Shown here one piece after another: positions 24,908-33,678 of a stretch of 64,000 nucleotides of DNA. The stretch is from assembly GCF_015355625.1 (NCBI RefSeq), contig NZ_JACLAF010000010.1, forward strand, positions 145,947 through 209,946, read 5' to 3'. The stretch is from Tamlana sp. I1 (GTDB lineage Bacteria > Bacteroidota > Bacteroidia > Flavobacteriales > Flavobacteriaceae). Below the pieces are notes generated by a model. It had not been told where the DNA came from, did not search any database, and saw nothing but the letters and a program-made list of their open reading frames with translations. Made by a program: the position numbers and the translations under genes. The first letter of the stretch is position 1, and the number at the start of each line of letters is the position of its first letter.

Positions 24908-25495
24908 CTATTTTTTAATAGGCTTAACAGGGTAAGATTTCATTAACTTCTTTATTTTTCTAGGAATTGTTTTTTCACGTTTCTTTGGCTTTTCATTAAC
25001 TACAGAAGTGATAACACCTTGCCAAACAAGTTTCTTTGAACCCTCGTCGTACATATCCACTACAAAGGTTCCTTCTTTATAATCGTCTTCATTATAGGTT
25101 GTCGTAGCAGAAACCATTCCAGTTCCCATACCCATACCATAACCCCAGCCCCATCGGCCCATTCCGTAACCCATACCGCCATTAAAATCGGTATAAGCTG
25201 TAGTGCTTGTTTTATTGTTAACCACAATATATAAGGTTACTGCAGCATCACCACCTGTTTGCACTAATTTCAATCCTCGACTATCAAATTGAGATTTCAT
25301 CGCATCGGTGATTCTTTTCTTGTCAAAATCGGTTAAAATTTTGTCGCTATCTTTTTCCCAACCTGCAAACGAGTAGGTTTTATATTTTGTAAAATCGATA
25401 GATTTATCATAATCACTTTTAACCTGAGCAAAAGCAGATACCGATAGTAATAGTGCAATAAACGGAATACTTAAAAATTTCATTCTTGATTTCAT
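24908..25495 (-). CDS. DUF4136 exported protein
   Basis: A 195-residue protein with a signal peptide (KFLSIPFIALLLSVSAFAQ), then the DUF4136 pattern VKSDYDKSIDFTKYKTYSFAG and ITDAMKSQFDSRGLK, a glycine-methionine-rich insert (GGMGYGMGRWGWGYGMG) and VVDMYDEGSKKLVWQG. Two in-frame ATG codons (25495 and 25483) are possible starts. No cysteine at the signal cleavage site, so probably not a lipoprotein here. Function unknown; family members are envelope-associated. Confidence 0.85.
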   Translation of the reverse strand: MKSRMKFLSIPFIALLLSVSAFAQVKSDYDKSIDFTKYKTYSFAGWEKDSDKILTDFDKKRITDAMKSQFDSRGLKLVQTGGDAAVTLYIVVNNKTSTTAYTDFNGGMGYGMGRWGWGYGMGMGTGMVSATTTYNEDDYKEGTFVVDMYDEGSKKLVWQGVITSVVNEKPKKREKTIPRKIKKLMKSYPVKPIKK

Positions 25496-25650
25496 ATTTC
25501 AAAATTTAACTAGTTATTATTAATTAATATTAAAGACAAAGTCTTTTCTTTTTTATGTTTTTTAATTAGTAGCGTTTTATATTGCTTAAAAGCTCAGTAA
25601 ATATAAATAATTAAAGCAAACTGAAATTTGAAAAATTTAATAAATAACTG

Positions 25651-26790
25651 TTAATTTCTCTGATTCCAAGATGAACCAAAAACGATGTAATAACCAAAAT
25701 CATTATTCGACCAGGCCACATCCATGCCCACTCTTAATTTAAATTTACGAGCTATTAAATATCTAAAACCAGAACCATAGTTGTAAACTAAATTAGCATT
25801 GGCGAAGTTCTCATTTTCCTTTACTGCTTTAGCCATTCCTGCAAAACCTACAGCGCTCCAACGCATAGTAAAATCGTATCGTTGTTCTGTTTCAAATAAA
25901 TAAGTAGATTTCCCTTGGTATCTCGCTTTTGGCACCCCTCTTAATTCTACCGCTGGTTCTAAATAAAATGGGCCATCATTACTTTGAAATTCCAACTGTA
26001 AGCGAAATCCGCTAACCCAATTGTGCTTCACTTTAATAAATTGAAGCGCTGAAATCCTAAGATCCTGGAAATTATAATCACTTCCTGTCCATTGCTCATT
26101 TATGTGGTATGTTGAATTAAAAAAGCTCCCCGAATCTGGTGTAAACATAGAATCGCGACTATCGTATTCCAGAACTAATGCCGGACTACTTAATGTGCTA
26201 GATATGTCTTTTTCTTTAACAAAATCTGGTAGGTTTTGAAATTCAAATTCTGGGGTAATCTCACTATGCATATAAGCATATTCAAGACCCGCATAAAATT
26301 TAGTATCCCAAAGCTGCTTCATAAAAGTTAATACAACGGGAGTCGATTTAAAATTAAATTCAAATTCCTTTTCACCTTGATTTAATACATTTCTATAGAA
26401 ATCCATATTTATAGACCCATGGCCTGTAGCAAATGTGTACTTAAATTTATGTTTGGTATTAAAACCTAAATGATAAATGCCTGCTCCCCAAGATTTATTT
26501 GCGGAATAGCCTCCAAAAATAGCGGTAATATTTGGTGGTGTATAGTTTTTAGTGGGATGCTTATTGGGCTTTATAAAAATAGGACCTCCCATTATTCCAA
26601 AATCACCTAAAGCCGGTTCTGTAATAGGTTGAGCAAAAGGGATAAACCCCTGTGGATTCAATAAAAAATCACTAAAATCTAATTTATTATCTAATGAATC
26701 TTTAAAAACATATTTATGCTTTTTTTGTGCCTGTACAGATAAAACAAAAAATAAACAGAAAAAGATGAAATAAGAGTAACAATGCTTCAT
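25651..26790 (-). CDS. BamA/TamA-like outer-membrane beta-barrel protein
   Basis: A 379-residue protein with a signal peptide (YFIFFCLFFVLSVQAQ) and a barrel of the bacterial surface antigen type: GAGIYHLGFNTKHKFKYTF, SPALVLEYDSRDSMFTPDSGSFF (the DSRD...P..G motif of the Omp85 superfamily), VELRGVPKARYQGKSTYLFETEQRYDF (the RGxxxxxYxG motif), and FKLRVGMDVAWS. No POTRA repeats, so it is a barrel-only member (of patatin-linked or unknown type) and not BamA itself. Confidence 0.85.
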   Translation of the reverse strand: MKHCYSYFIFFCLFFVLSVQAQKKHKYVFKDSLDNKLDFSDFLLNPQGFIPFAQPITEPALGDFGIMGGPIFIKPNKHPTKNYTPPNITAIFGGYSANKSWGAGIYHLGFNTKHKFKYTFATGHGSINMDFYRNVLNQGEKEFEFNFKSTPVVLTFMKQLWDTKFYAGLEYAYMHSEITPEFEFQNLPDFVKEKDISSTLSSPALVLEYDSRDSMFTPDSGSFFNSTYHINEQWTGSDYNFQDLRISALQFIKVKHNWVSGFRLQLEFQSNDGPFYLEPAVELRGVPKARYQGKSTYLFETEQRYDFTMRWSAVGFAGMAKAVKENENFANANLVYNYGSGFRYLIARKFKLRVGMDVAWSNNDFGYYIVFGSSWNQRN

Positions 26791-27083
26791 TACAATCGAT
26801 TTATATGTAAATGTACTAATTAGATATTTATTTTATAAAACCATATTTCCTATTACTATTAATGAATCAGAATAAGTTATTTAAAAACATCAAATTATAC
26901 ATCATCATAAAAATAATAAAACAAAAACTAACAGACATTTAAAACCACGCATTTATGAATAATAGCATAACCAAACCCCTTCAATATTTGTTTTAAAAAT
27001 TAGCATAATAATAAGAAGCATTGTATTTTCGGCACAATAAAAACAAACAGTAACGTTATCATTTAAAATTTAACCCATTCTAT

Positions 27084-27839
27084 ATGCCTCGTTTAACTTT
27101 CTTGCTTATTTTATTGATTTCTGTGTTTACTTATGCTCAAAATGACGCCATTGGAGCACATGAAAAACTTACGTTTACAGCATCTTATAACATGTCTGGC
27201 ATCTTAACCGATTTGGCCGAAGTAACCATGGAAACAAGTCCTGTAAAAACATCGAAAGCCACTTTATTACGATTAAAATGTACGGCAACCACATACAGCA
27301 AATGGGATAATTTTTTCAAAATTAGAGATTTATACGAAAGCTACGTAAATCCTAAAACCCTTACCCCTTATTTGTATAACCGTGATATTAATGAAGGTGG
27401 TTATTACAAAAACATGAAATACACCTATAGCCATAAAAGCCATACGGTAAAAACGGTTCAGAAAAAACGTAATAATAATGTTGAAAACAAAACGGTAAGC
27501 ATTGGTGCGAATACTAAGGATGTGATTTCTACGCTATACAGCATCAGATTATTAGATTTTGAAACCATGGCTGTTGGAACATCAAAATCATTCAACATTA
27601 TTTTTGATCGTGAAGAAGCGAAAGCACAAATAAAATATTTAGGAACCGAAACTATTTCTACGGCTTTAGGGAGCAAAAAATGTCATAAAATCGCTTTAGG
27701 CTCGTCACAGTCGAACGCAGTAAAAGGCACCTTATATTTTACGGCCGATGCCAATAAAATTCCTGTTTACGGAAAATTTAAAATTCCTGTTGGTAATGGC
27801 GAATTAAAAATTAAATCGGCTTCAGGACTTAAAAACTAA
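27084..27839 (+). CDS. DUF3108 exported protein
   Basis: A 251-residue protein with signal peptide (LTFLLILLISVFTYAQ) and the DUF3108 pattern GAHEKLTFTASYNMSGILTDLAEVTM, LTPYLYNRDINEGGYYKN and STLYSIRLLDFETM. An extracytoplasmic family of unknown function. It is followed 7 bases later by a small membrane gene. A near-consensus -7 box TATTTTCG lies at 27024-27031. Confidence 0.85.
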   Translation: MPRLTFLLILLISVFTYAQNDAIGAHEKLTFTASYNMSGILTDLAEVTMETSPVKTSKATLLRLKCTATTYSKWDNFFKIRDLYESYVNPKTLTPYLYNRDINEGGYYKNMKYTYSHKSHTVKTVQKKRNNNVENKTVSIGANTKDVISTLYSIRLLDFETMAVGTSKSFNIIFDREEAKAQIKYLGTETISTALGSKKCHKIALGSSQSNAVKGTLYFTADANKIPVYGKFKIPVGNGELKIKSASGLKN

Positions 27840-27846
27840 ACATAAA

Positions 27847-28227
27847 ATGAAAAAACTTTTTACCATACTAGCCCTTGTTTTAGCAGTTTTAACGGTTATT
27901 TTTGCGGTTTTACCACTATCTAACCTAGCTATTTTTCCTGGAATTCCTGCATTAATATTCGGAATTGCCGCTTACTTTTTATCAAAAAAAACAGGCGAAA
28001 TAAAAAAAAGTATTCAATTTTCTATACTACTCACGGCTTTGGCTTTAATTTTAGCAACCTACAAAGCTGCATTCACCAAAACTGAAGTTGCCAACACCGA
28101 AACTTTAGAAGCCACAGAAACCAAACTTGAAGAAGAATCGATTGAAGAATTAGAAGGTCTTGAACTAGATGATATCGAAATTGATGATTCTGAATTGGAA
28201 GGTGTTGAAATTGATATGGAGGAATAG
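27847..28227 (+). CDS. Small membrane protein with acidic tail
   Basis: A 126-residue protein: three membrane segments (LALVLAVLTVIFAVLPL, IFPGIPALIFGIAAYFL, SILLTALALILATYK) and an almost purely acidic C-terminal tail (ETLEATETKLEEESIEELEG, then DDIEIDDSELEGVEIDMEE). Unknown function. It is probably cotranscribed with the DUF3108 gene. The acidic tail of about 40 residues has no partner identified. Confidence 0.75.
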   Translation: MKKLFTILALVLAVLTVIFAVLPLSNLAIFPGIPALIFGIAAYFLSKKTGEIKKSIQFSILLTALALILATYKAAFTKTEVANTETLEATETKLEEESIEELEGLELDDIEIDDSELEGVEIDMEE

Positions 28228-28486
28228 TTGGAGATTTTTTTTATTTAATAACAAGTCACGATTCTATCCTAGCTGAAGAACTCATTTTAAAAGTCTATCC
28301 ATAAAACATTTCCAGCATTGAATATAAAATGCTGTTTTAACTTTATCAATGTGAGTTGCTTATACGCTATATCCAAATTATCCTATGGCAAATACTCGGT
28401 TATAAACACGTAACTTTCCATTTACATAAATGTATTGTATACTACTGATGAAGCTACAAAAGTATCCATATAATTCAACTTTTAGT

Positions 28487-28494
28487 TATCTTTG
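28487..28494 (+). promoter_or_regulatory. -7 box of the second toxin-antitoxin operon
   Basis: TATCTTTG is an exact match to TAnnTTTG, 27 bases before the toxin ATG. Confidence 0.5.
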
Positions 28495-28520
28495 CTAAAA
28501 TATAACGACAAATAAACTGT

Positions 28521-28853
28521 ATGAAACCTAAATTTGAAGTTGTTTTTCTTGAACAAGCTATTGAGTTTATGTCCAAATTGGATGCCAAAGCGAAAAAGAA
28601 AATCTACTTCAATTTGGATAAAGCAAAACTTGAAAATAATCCAAAGCTATTTAAGAAACTAACTGAGGACATTTGGGAATTTAGAACACTTTATCAAGGA
28701 ATTCAATACAGACTCTTTGCTTTTTGGGATAAAACTGATAAAACCGAAACGCTTGTGCTATCTACTCATGGAATGATAAAAAAGGTAAGCAAGGTTCCAA
28801 AATCAGAAATAGAAAAGGCATTGAAAGTTAGATCTGAATATTTTAATGAATAA
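28521..28853 (+). CDS. RelE/HigB2-type toxin (Gp49-like)
   Basis: A 110-residue protein of the phage-derived Gp49-like / HigB type, RelE superfamily: FEVVFLEQAIEFMSKLDAKAKKK, KKLTEDIWEFRTLYQGIQYRLFAFWD, VLSTHGMIKKVSKVPKSEIEKAL. Predicted mRNA interferase toxin. It is 18 bases before the XRE gene, which supports the pairing. The family is separate from the HigB at 12983-13279. Confidence 0.88.
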   Translation: MKPKFEVVFLEQAIEFMSKLDAKAKKKIYFNLDKAKLENNPKLFKKLTEDIWEFRTLYQGIQYRLFAFWDKTDKTETLVLSTHGMIKKVSKVPKSEIEKALKVRSEYFNE

Positions 28854-28871
28854 ACTTTTAAGATTATAGCA

Positions 28872-29198
28872 ATGAAAAATAAAAAAATGAAAATGATGAC
28901 ACTTGACCAAATGAAGGCCAAGGACATTGGTGAAGTTGGAACACCAGAACGTGACAAATACGAATTTGATTTACGAATGGAAGTGCTTGGAGATATGATA
29001 AAATCTGTCCGAAAAGAACGCAATTTAACTCAAGAACAGCTCGGAGAATTAATAGGGGTTCAAAAATCACAAATATCCAAATTGGAAAGAAACACCAAAA
29101 ACGTAACCATCGAAACTATTTTAAAAGTATTTAGTGCATTGAAAGCAAACGTTCGATTTAGTGTTGAAATGGATGAATCGGAATTTAATCTAGCATAA
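28872..29198 (+). CDS. XRE-family antitoxin (HigA-like)
   Basis: A 108-residue protein with a helix-turn-helix in its middle (IKSVRKERNLTQEQLGELIGVQKSQISKLERNTKNVTIETILKVFSAL). The first residues KNKKMKMMTLDQM contain several Met codons, so the exact start is uncertain. Partner of the upstream toxin. Confidence 0.88.
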   Translation: MKNKKMKMMTLDQMKAKDIGEVGTPERDKYEFDLRMEVLGDMIKSVRKERNLTQEQLGELIGVQKSQISKLERNTKNVTIETILKVFSALKANVRFSVEMDESEFNLA

Positions 29199-29367
29199 AT
29201 AATCAAGGCAATTGTATATAATAGTAAAATCTGTAACAGATTAAACTTATTATTATAAATGCATTTTATAAAAACAGTCGGCTATTCACTGTTAAAATAG
29301 GTTGAAAATCAACTTTCAATACATACAATTTTGTAATATAGCATATCAATTATAAATTCTATACACT

Positions 29368-30372
29368 TTGAAAAATGTAATCGCCTTCCTCTGTATGGCC
29401 GTTTTATTTACGTCATGCATCTCTTCACAAAACAAAAAGAAAAATAACGACAACCCTGAAGTCTATGCAAAAACAATTACAGCCGAGGCTTTAAAGAAAA
29501 ACCTATACATTTATGCTTCCGATGAATTTGAAGGACGCGGTACAGGCGAACCTGGACAAAAGAAGGCTGTTGAGTTTCTAAAAAACTTCTACATTGCTAA
29601 TGAAATTTCGTCACCCCTTGGAGAAGGCAATTATTTTCAAAAAGTGCCTTCATCTTTCCTTCCATCAGGAACAAAAGATTCTGAAAATGTTGTTGCTTAT
29701 ATAAAAGGTTCTGAAAAGCCAGATGAAGTACTTATTATTTCTGCACATTTAGATCATATAGGCGTGTCTTCAAATGGAGAAATTAATAATGGTGCTGATG
29801 ATGATGGCTCTGGAACTGTAGCTATTTTAGAAATAGCCAAAGCTTTTAAGGCTGCCGAAAAAGCTGGTCACGGACCAAAACGAACTATTCTATTCCTACA
29901 TGTTACTGCGGAAGAAATTGGCTTACAAGGTTCTAAATATTATACCGATGTGGAGCCTATTTTCCCTTTAAAAAATACAGTTACCGATTTAAACATCGAT
30001 ATGATTGGCCGAGTTGACCAAAAACACGAAGGCAAAAAAAACTACTTGTACTTAATAGGTTCAGACAAACTAAGTAAAGAATTACACGAAGTATCGGAAG
30101 CTGTAAACAAAAAATATGTGAACCTAGATTTGGATTACACTTACAACGATGAAAACGACCCAAACCGTTTCTATTACCGTTCAGACCATTATAATTTTGC
30201 TAAAAACAATATTCCTGTAATTTTCTATTTTAACGGCACACACGCCGATTATCATAGACCTAGCGATACCCCAGATAAAATTAATTACGAATTTTTAGAA
30301 ACCCGTACACGTCTTGTGTTCTATACCGCTTGGGAGCTTGCTAATAGAGAAAATCGTGTAAAATTAGATTAA
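29368..30372 (+). CDS. M28 family metallopeptidase, lipoprotein
   Basis: A 334-residue aminopeptidase-type enzyme. The lipoprotein signal is KNVIAFLCMAVLFTSC, so the TTG at 29368 is taken as the start; an ATG ten codons in would lose the signal. The zinc-binding core follows: ISAHLDHIG, NNGADDDGSGTVAILEIA, HVTAEEIGLQGSKYY, NIDMIGRVD and a final GTHADYHRPSDTPDKI. Located outside the inner membrane. Followed by a terminator shared with tRNA-His. Confidence 0.92.
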   Translation: MKNVIAFLCMAVLFTSCISSQNKKKNNDNPEVYAKTITAEALKKNLYIYASDEFEGRGTGEPGQKKAVEFLKNFYIANEISSPLGEGNYFQKVPSSFLPSGTKDSENVVAYIKGSEKPDEVLIISAHLDHIGVSSNGEINNGADDDGSGTVAILEIAKAFKAAEKAGHGPKRTILFLHVTAEEIGLQGSKYYTDVEPIFPLKNTVTDLNIDMIGRVDQKHEGKKNYLYLIGSDKLSKELHEVSEAVNKKYVNLDLDYTYNDENDPNRFYYRSDHYNFAKNNIPVIFYFNGTHADYHRPSDTPDKINYEFLETRTRLVFYTAWELANRENRVKLD

Positions 30373-30395
30373 TTTCAATCATTTAAAACCACAAA

Positions 30396-30425
30396 AAAAG
30401 CCTTTCAATTTCTTGAAAGGCTTTT
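30396..30425. terminator. Bidirectional terminator between the M28 gene and tRNA-His
   Basis: AAAAGCCTTTCAA and TTGAAAGGCTTTT form a 13-bp perfect stem; A residues on the left and T residues on the right let it work in both directions. Confidence 0.88.
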
Positions 30426-30432
30426 ACTTTTG

Positions 30433-30507
30433 GGTGGAAGACCGGATTCGAACCGGCGACCCTTGGTACCACAAACCAATGCTCTAACCAACTGAGCTAC
30501 AACCACC
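30433..30507 (-). tRNA. tRNA-His (GTG)
   Basis: On the minus strand: D-arm AGCTCAGTTGGTTAGAGC, anticodon arm TTGGT-TTGTGGT-ACCAA with anticodon GTG, T-arm GCCGG-TTCGAAT-CCGGT. The extra G at position -1 (complement of base 30507) opposite C73 is the His-specific identity element. The acceptor stem has two apparent U-U mismatches near its inner end. CCA is not encoded. Confidence 0.93.
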
Positions 30508-30621
30508 GTGTAACTGCATTTTGTAATGCGTGTGCAAATGTAAACGTTTTAAGTGTTATCTACAAAGACTTTTTTCAAAATTTTACACAAAAATTAAAAA
30601 TATTTTCAACCAAAAAGCTAA

Positions 30622-31341
30622 CTACTTTAAATCGAACAAACTACTAACAGCGGCATAGCGTTCCACATTAAAACCTTCGGCATGCTCTACACCTATTAAG
30701 CGTCCTAAATCGCGAGCACGATAAATTATACTATCTGTAAAATTTTTGCTAGATATTGGTGTTTCGGGTGCTTTGCTTGTGGCATCATAAAACTGGGTTT
30801 TATACGCTAAAACAGCGTCCATTTTTTTTTCTATAAAGCCAGAAACATCCACAACAAAATCTGGTTCTAAATTTTTCCATTGTATGTAATGATAAACATG
30901 TTTAGGGCGCCATTGGTTTTGTAAAACACCATCTTCTAAAGCAGTTTCAATTTTAATTAAACCACTTAAAAAACAAGCATCGCTAACTAATTTACTTCCT
31001 TTTCCATGGTCGATATGCCTATCGTCAATCGCGTTGCACAACACGATTTCTGGTTGGTATTTTCGAAGTATTTTAATGATTTCTAATTGATGTGATTTAT
31101 CATTAACAAAAAAAGCATCAGCAAATCCTAAATTTTCTCTAACCGAAACTCCTAAAATTTCAGCAGCATCTGCCGCTTCTGTTTTTCTTGTTTCCGCAGT
31201 ACCTCGTGTGCCTAATTCACCACGAGTTAAATCTAAAATCCCAACTTTTTTACCATTTGCAACTTCTTTAGCTATGGTGGCACCACAACCTAATTCTACA
31301 TCGTCTGGATGCGCGCCAATGGCTAGAATATCTAATTTCAT
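30622..31341 (-). CDS. bshB1: Bacillithiol biosynthesis deacetylase BshB1
   Basis: Removes the acetyl group from GlcNAc-malate in bacillithiol synthesis. 239 residues. Zinc-site motifs: IGAHPDDVELGCG (AHPDD) and DDRHIDHGKGSKL (HxxH-like DHGK). DLTRGELGTRGTAETRKTEA and YRARDLGRLIGVEHAEGF are typical of the BshB1 group rather than other PIG-L enzymes. Single gene. Confidence 0.92.
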   Translation of the reverse strand: MKLDILAIGAHPDDVELGCGATIAKEVANGKKVGILDLTRGELGTRGTAETRKTEAADAAEILGVSVRENLGFADAFFVNDKSHQLEIIKILRKYQPEIVLCNAIDDRHIDHGKGSKLVSDACFLSGLIKIETALEDGVLQNQWRPKHVYHYIQWKNLEPDFVVDVSGFIEKKMDAVLAYKTQFYDATSKAPETPISSKNFTDSIIYRARDLGRLIGVEHAEGFNVERYAAVSSLFDLK

Positions 31342-31500
31342 CTATTTAATTTTATTTTCAGAAAGATTTACAAATTAAGAAATTTTCATGGCTTCAATTC
31401 ATGTTTGTCCTCAATAATATTGCTGTTCATTTTTTTCATTGATAAAAAAACGAACCAAAAAAATCTAGGCTGACGAATATTTATCTAAATTTTTCATTCG

Positions 31501-31587
31501 ACACCTAAATTTCAGGAACTCGCTTTGAAAATTTCTAGAAAATTATAAAAATCGGTTTAGCTCAAACAGCCTGAAATTTCACGGTGT
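31501..31587. repeat. Palindromic intergenic element between bshB1 and rlmF
   Basis: ACACCTAAATTTCAGG (31501-31516) and CCTGAAATTTCACGGTGT (31570-31587) are imperfect inverted arms. The sequence between them contains CGCTTTGAAAATTTCTAG and ATCGGTTTAGCTCAAACAG. The whole 357-base gap around it holds no gene. The wording resembles a repeat seen between genes in other Flavobacteriaceae (knowledge, not computed). Confidence 0.5.
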
Positions 31588-31698
31588 TTTCACTTCAAAT
31601 TTTACGATAAATTTTCGATAGGCCATAAAAAACAATCTTAAAATAATAATGTTGAATTTCAATTTAATTATAGACTCTAATCTTGTTTTATAAAATCA

Positions 31699-32574
31699 TT
31701 AAAACCTCCATGCCACAATGCGAGACAATTTATTGCCCTGTCCCATTGGTATGATTTTCACTTCCTTAACGCCAAGTTTTTTTAAAGACACTTGCATGCC
31801 TTTTACCAAATCTTTTTTAGAAACCAAAGTTGTAAACCACTTACACTGCGTTTTATACAGCGAACTTTCATAAAGGTAATTATGAATAAAAGCCTTCTCC
31901 CCGCCTTTGTACCATAATTCATTTTGGGTGCCTGCAAAGTTTCGAACCACTTGGTCGCCTTCCGCTTTTAATCCTTTCAATTTTCTCGCAGTGGCTTCTA
32001 AAGCGTCTGCTTCCGATTTAAAAAATGGAGGATTACAAATAGCTACCGAAAATTGATCCTCTTCATTTAAAATTCCTTTAAATATCAAAGCCGCATCCGT
32101 TTGCTGTCTTAATGAAATAAAGTCGTTTAATTTGTTTTTATTGATGATGTGTTGCGCGTTTGATAGCGATTTTTTATCAATATCGGTACCTACAAAATGC
32201 CAGTTATATTCAGCATGCCCCAATAATGGGTAAATGCAACTGGCGCCTGTACCAATATCTAAAACCTTAATGTCTTTTTTTATGTTTGAAGCTTCCAAGA
32301 GCTGGGCAACATGATGAATATAATCTACACGACCTGGAATAGGCGGACATAAATTTCGTTCGGGGAAATCCCAGTATTTTATGTTATAATACTTTTGTAA
32401 CAATGCTTTGTTTAAAGCTTTAACCGCTTTTGGGTTTGCGAAATCTACCGTTTGTTTATTGTATTTGTTTTCAAAAACATAAGGTTCCAATTCAGGGAAA
32501 ACCGACTTTAAAGATTCTAAATCGTAACCTGATTTATGTTTATTCTTCGGATGAAAATTTGAATGTGTTTTGAT
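31699..32574 (-). CDS. rlmF: 23S rRNA (adenine-1618-N6)-methyltransferase, no canonical start codon
   Basis: RlmF methylates A1618 of 23S rRNA. Motifs: VDFANPKAVKALNKALL, PPIPGRVDYIHH, LDIGTGASCIYPLLG (SAM site) and ICNPPFF (NPPF catalytic). Conserved family sequence (KTHSNFHPKNKHKSGYDLE) reads in-frame upstream of the first possible start TTG (32490), up to a stop TGA six bases before 32574. No ATG, GTG or TTG lies in that stretch; the codon at the expected Met position is ATC (32574-32572). Either ATC is used, the start has mutated, or the N-terminus is truncated to 263 residues with loss of the family's HPKNKH segment. Confidence 0.88.
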   Translation of the reverse strand: MKTHSNFHPKNKHKSGYDLESLKSVFPELEPYVFENKYNKQTVDFANPKAVKALNKALLQKYYNIKYWDFPERNLCPPIPGRVDYIHHVAQLLEASNIKKDIKVLDIGTGASCIYPLLGHAEYNWHFVGTDIDKKSLSNAQHIINKNKLNDFISLRQQTDAALIFKGILNEEDQFSVAICNPPFFKSEADALEATARKLKGLKAEGDQVVRNFAGTQNELWYKGGEKAFIHNYLYESSLYKTQCKWFTTLVSKKDLVKGMQVSLKKLGVKEVKIIPMGQGNKLSRIVAWRF

Positions 32575-32837
32575 GGCTTTTCAGTTTAAATGATGAACTT
32601 GTAATCTTGTAGCTCTAAACTACAAAGGTCAAAATAATTTTGCATCTAAGTTGTTCTATTTCTGTTTTTTGTGATTTTTAATTTCAAAATACTGAAATTC
32701 CTTCTTTAAAAACATGTTTTATCACTATAATAAAACTCAATTAGAAGCAAACTAAGCATAAATTGTTTCAATTTTAATTATCAAATTCTGCACTTAGTAA
32801 GCTGCAAAATCTTACTATATTCGTAAAAAATTTAAAT

Positions 32838-33494
32838 ATGTTAAAAGCAGTTATTTTTGATATGGACGGGGTGATTATAGATAGCGAACCTATGCATAAT
32901 CAAGCCTATCATAATATGTTTGATGAAGTTGGTATTAGCGTGTCTTCAGACCTTTACGAATCGTTTACTGGGCAATCTACCATAAATATTTGTAAAAAAC
33001 TTTGCGACCATTTTGAGTTAAGTCACCCACCAGAAACTTTGGTGCAATTGAAACGCAAGCACTTTAAACAATTTTTTGATTACAATTCTACCTTAGGCTT
33101 AATTGACGGCGTTTTAGATTTAATAAAAGATTATCACAGTAACGGATTAACACTTGTTCTAGGGTCTTCGGCATCTATGACCAGCATCAATCAAATTTTC
33201 GATAGATTTGATTTAAACCAATATTTTACTGCAAAATTAAGTGGTGGCGATTTAAAAGAATCGAAACCTCATCCTGAAATTTTTATTAAAGCTGCTGAAG
33301 CTACAGGGTTTAAAAAGGAAGAGTGTTTTGTTATTGAAGATTCTACCAACGGCATTAAAGCGGCAAAAAGCGCCGACATTTTCTGTGTTGGCTTTGATAG
33401 TTTTCATTCTAAAAACCAAGATTATAGCCAAGCAGATTTGGTGGTTTCAGATTTTAAAGAGATTACCTATAAAAAAATGCTTTCCTATTTTTAA
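32838..33494 (+). CDS. HAD family hydrolase (beta-phosphoglucomutase-like)
   Basis: A 218-residue HAD phosphatase: FDMDGVIIDSEPMH (motif I), LGSSASMTSI (motif II), KPHPEIF (motif III Lys) and VIEDSTNGIKAA (motif IV). The helical cap domain at residues 15-80 is of the beta-phosphoglucomutase type. The substrate is not decided by the sequence. A near-consensus -7 box TATATTCG precedes the ATG. Confidence 0.88.
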   Translation: MLKAVIFDMDGVIIDSEPMHNQAYHNMFDEVGISVSSDLYESFTGQSTINICKKLCDHFELSHPPETLVQLKRKHFKQFFDYNSTLGLIDGVLDLIKDYHSNGLTLVLGSSASMTSINQIFDRFDLNQYFTAKLSGGDLKESKPHPEIFIKAAEATGFKKEECFVIEDSTNGIKAAKSADIFCVGFDSFHSKNQDYSQADLVVSDFKEITYKKMLSYF

Positions 33495-33496
33495 AC

Positions 33497-33655
33497 TTAT
33501 TCGGTTTCTTTTTGCGCGTTCACTTTTTGGATAATGGCTTTTAATCGTGCCTTTCTAGCAGCCTCTTCTGCCTTCTTTTTATTTTGCTTTCTATCCATTA
33601 ACTTAGAATGCTTCGCTTTATTTTTTGTGTTTTTCTCGCGACCTGTTTTTGCCAT
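33497..33655 (-). CDS. Small basic protein, 52 residues
   Basis: On the minus strand an ATG at 33655 opens 52 codons to TAA at 33499-33497: MAKTGREKNTKNKAKHSKLM, then DRKQNKKKAEEAARKARL, then KAIIQKVNAQKETE. 18 of 52 residues are Lys or Arg, none aromatic, no cysteine; it is predicted to be helical. The stop is 2 bases from the stop of the HAD gene, and mscL ends 24 bases upstream of its ATG, so mscL and this gene could be one transcript. Resembles small ribosome- or nucleic-acid-associated proteins, but function is unknown. Confidence 0.65.
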   Translation of the reverse strand: MAKTGREKNTKNKAKHSKLMDRKQNKKKAEEAARKARLKAIIQKVNAQKETE

Positions 33656-33678
33656 AATACTTCGTTAATTTGTGAAAC

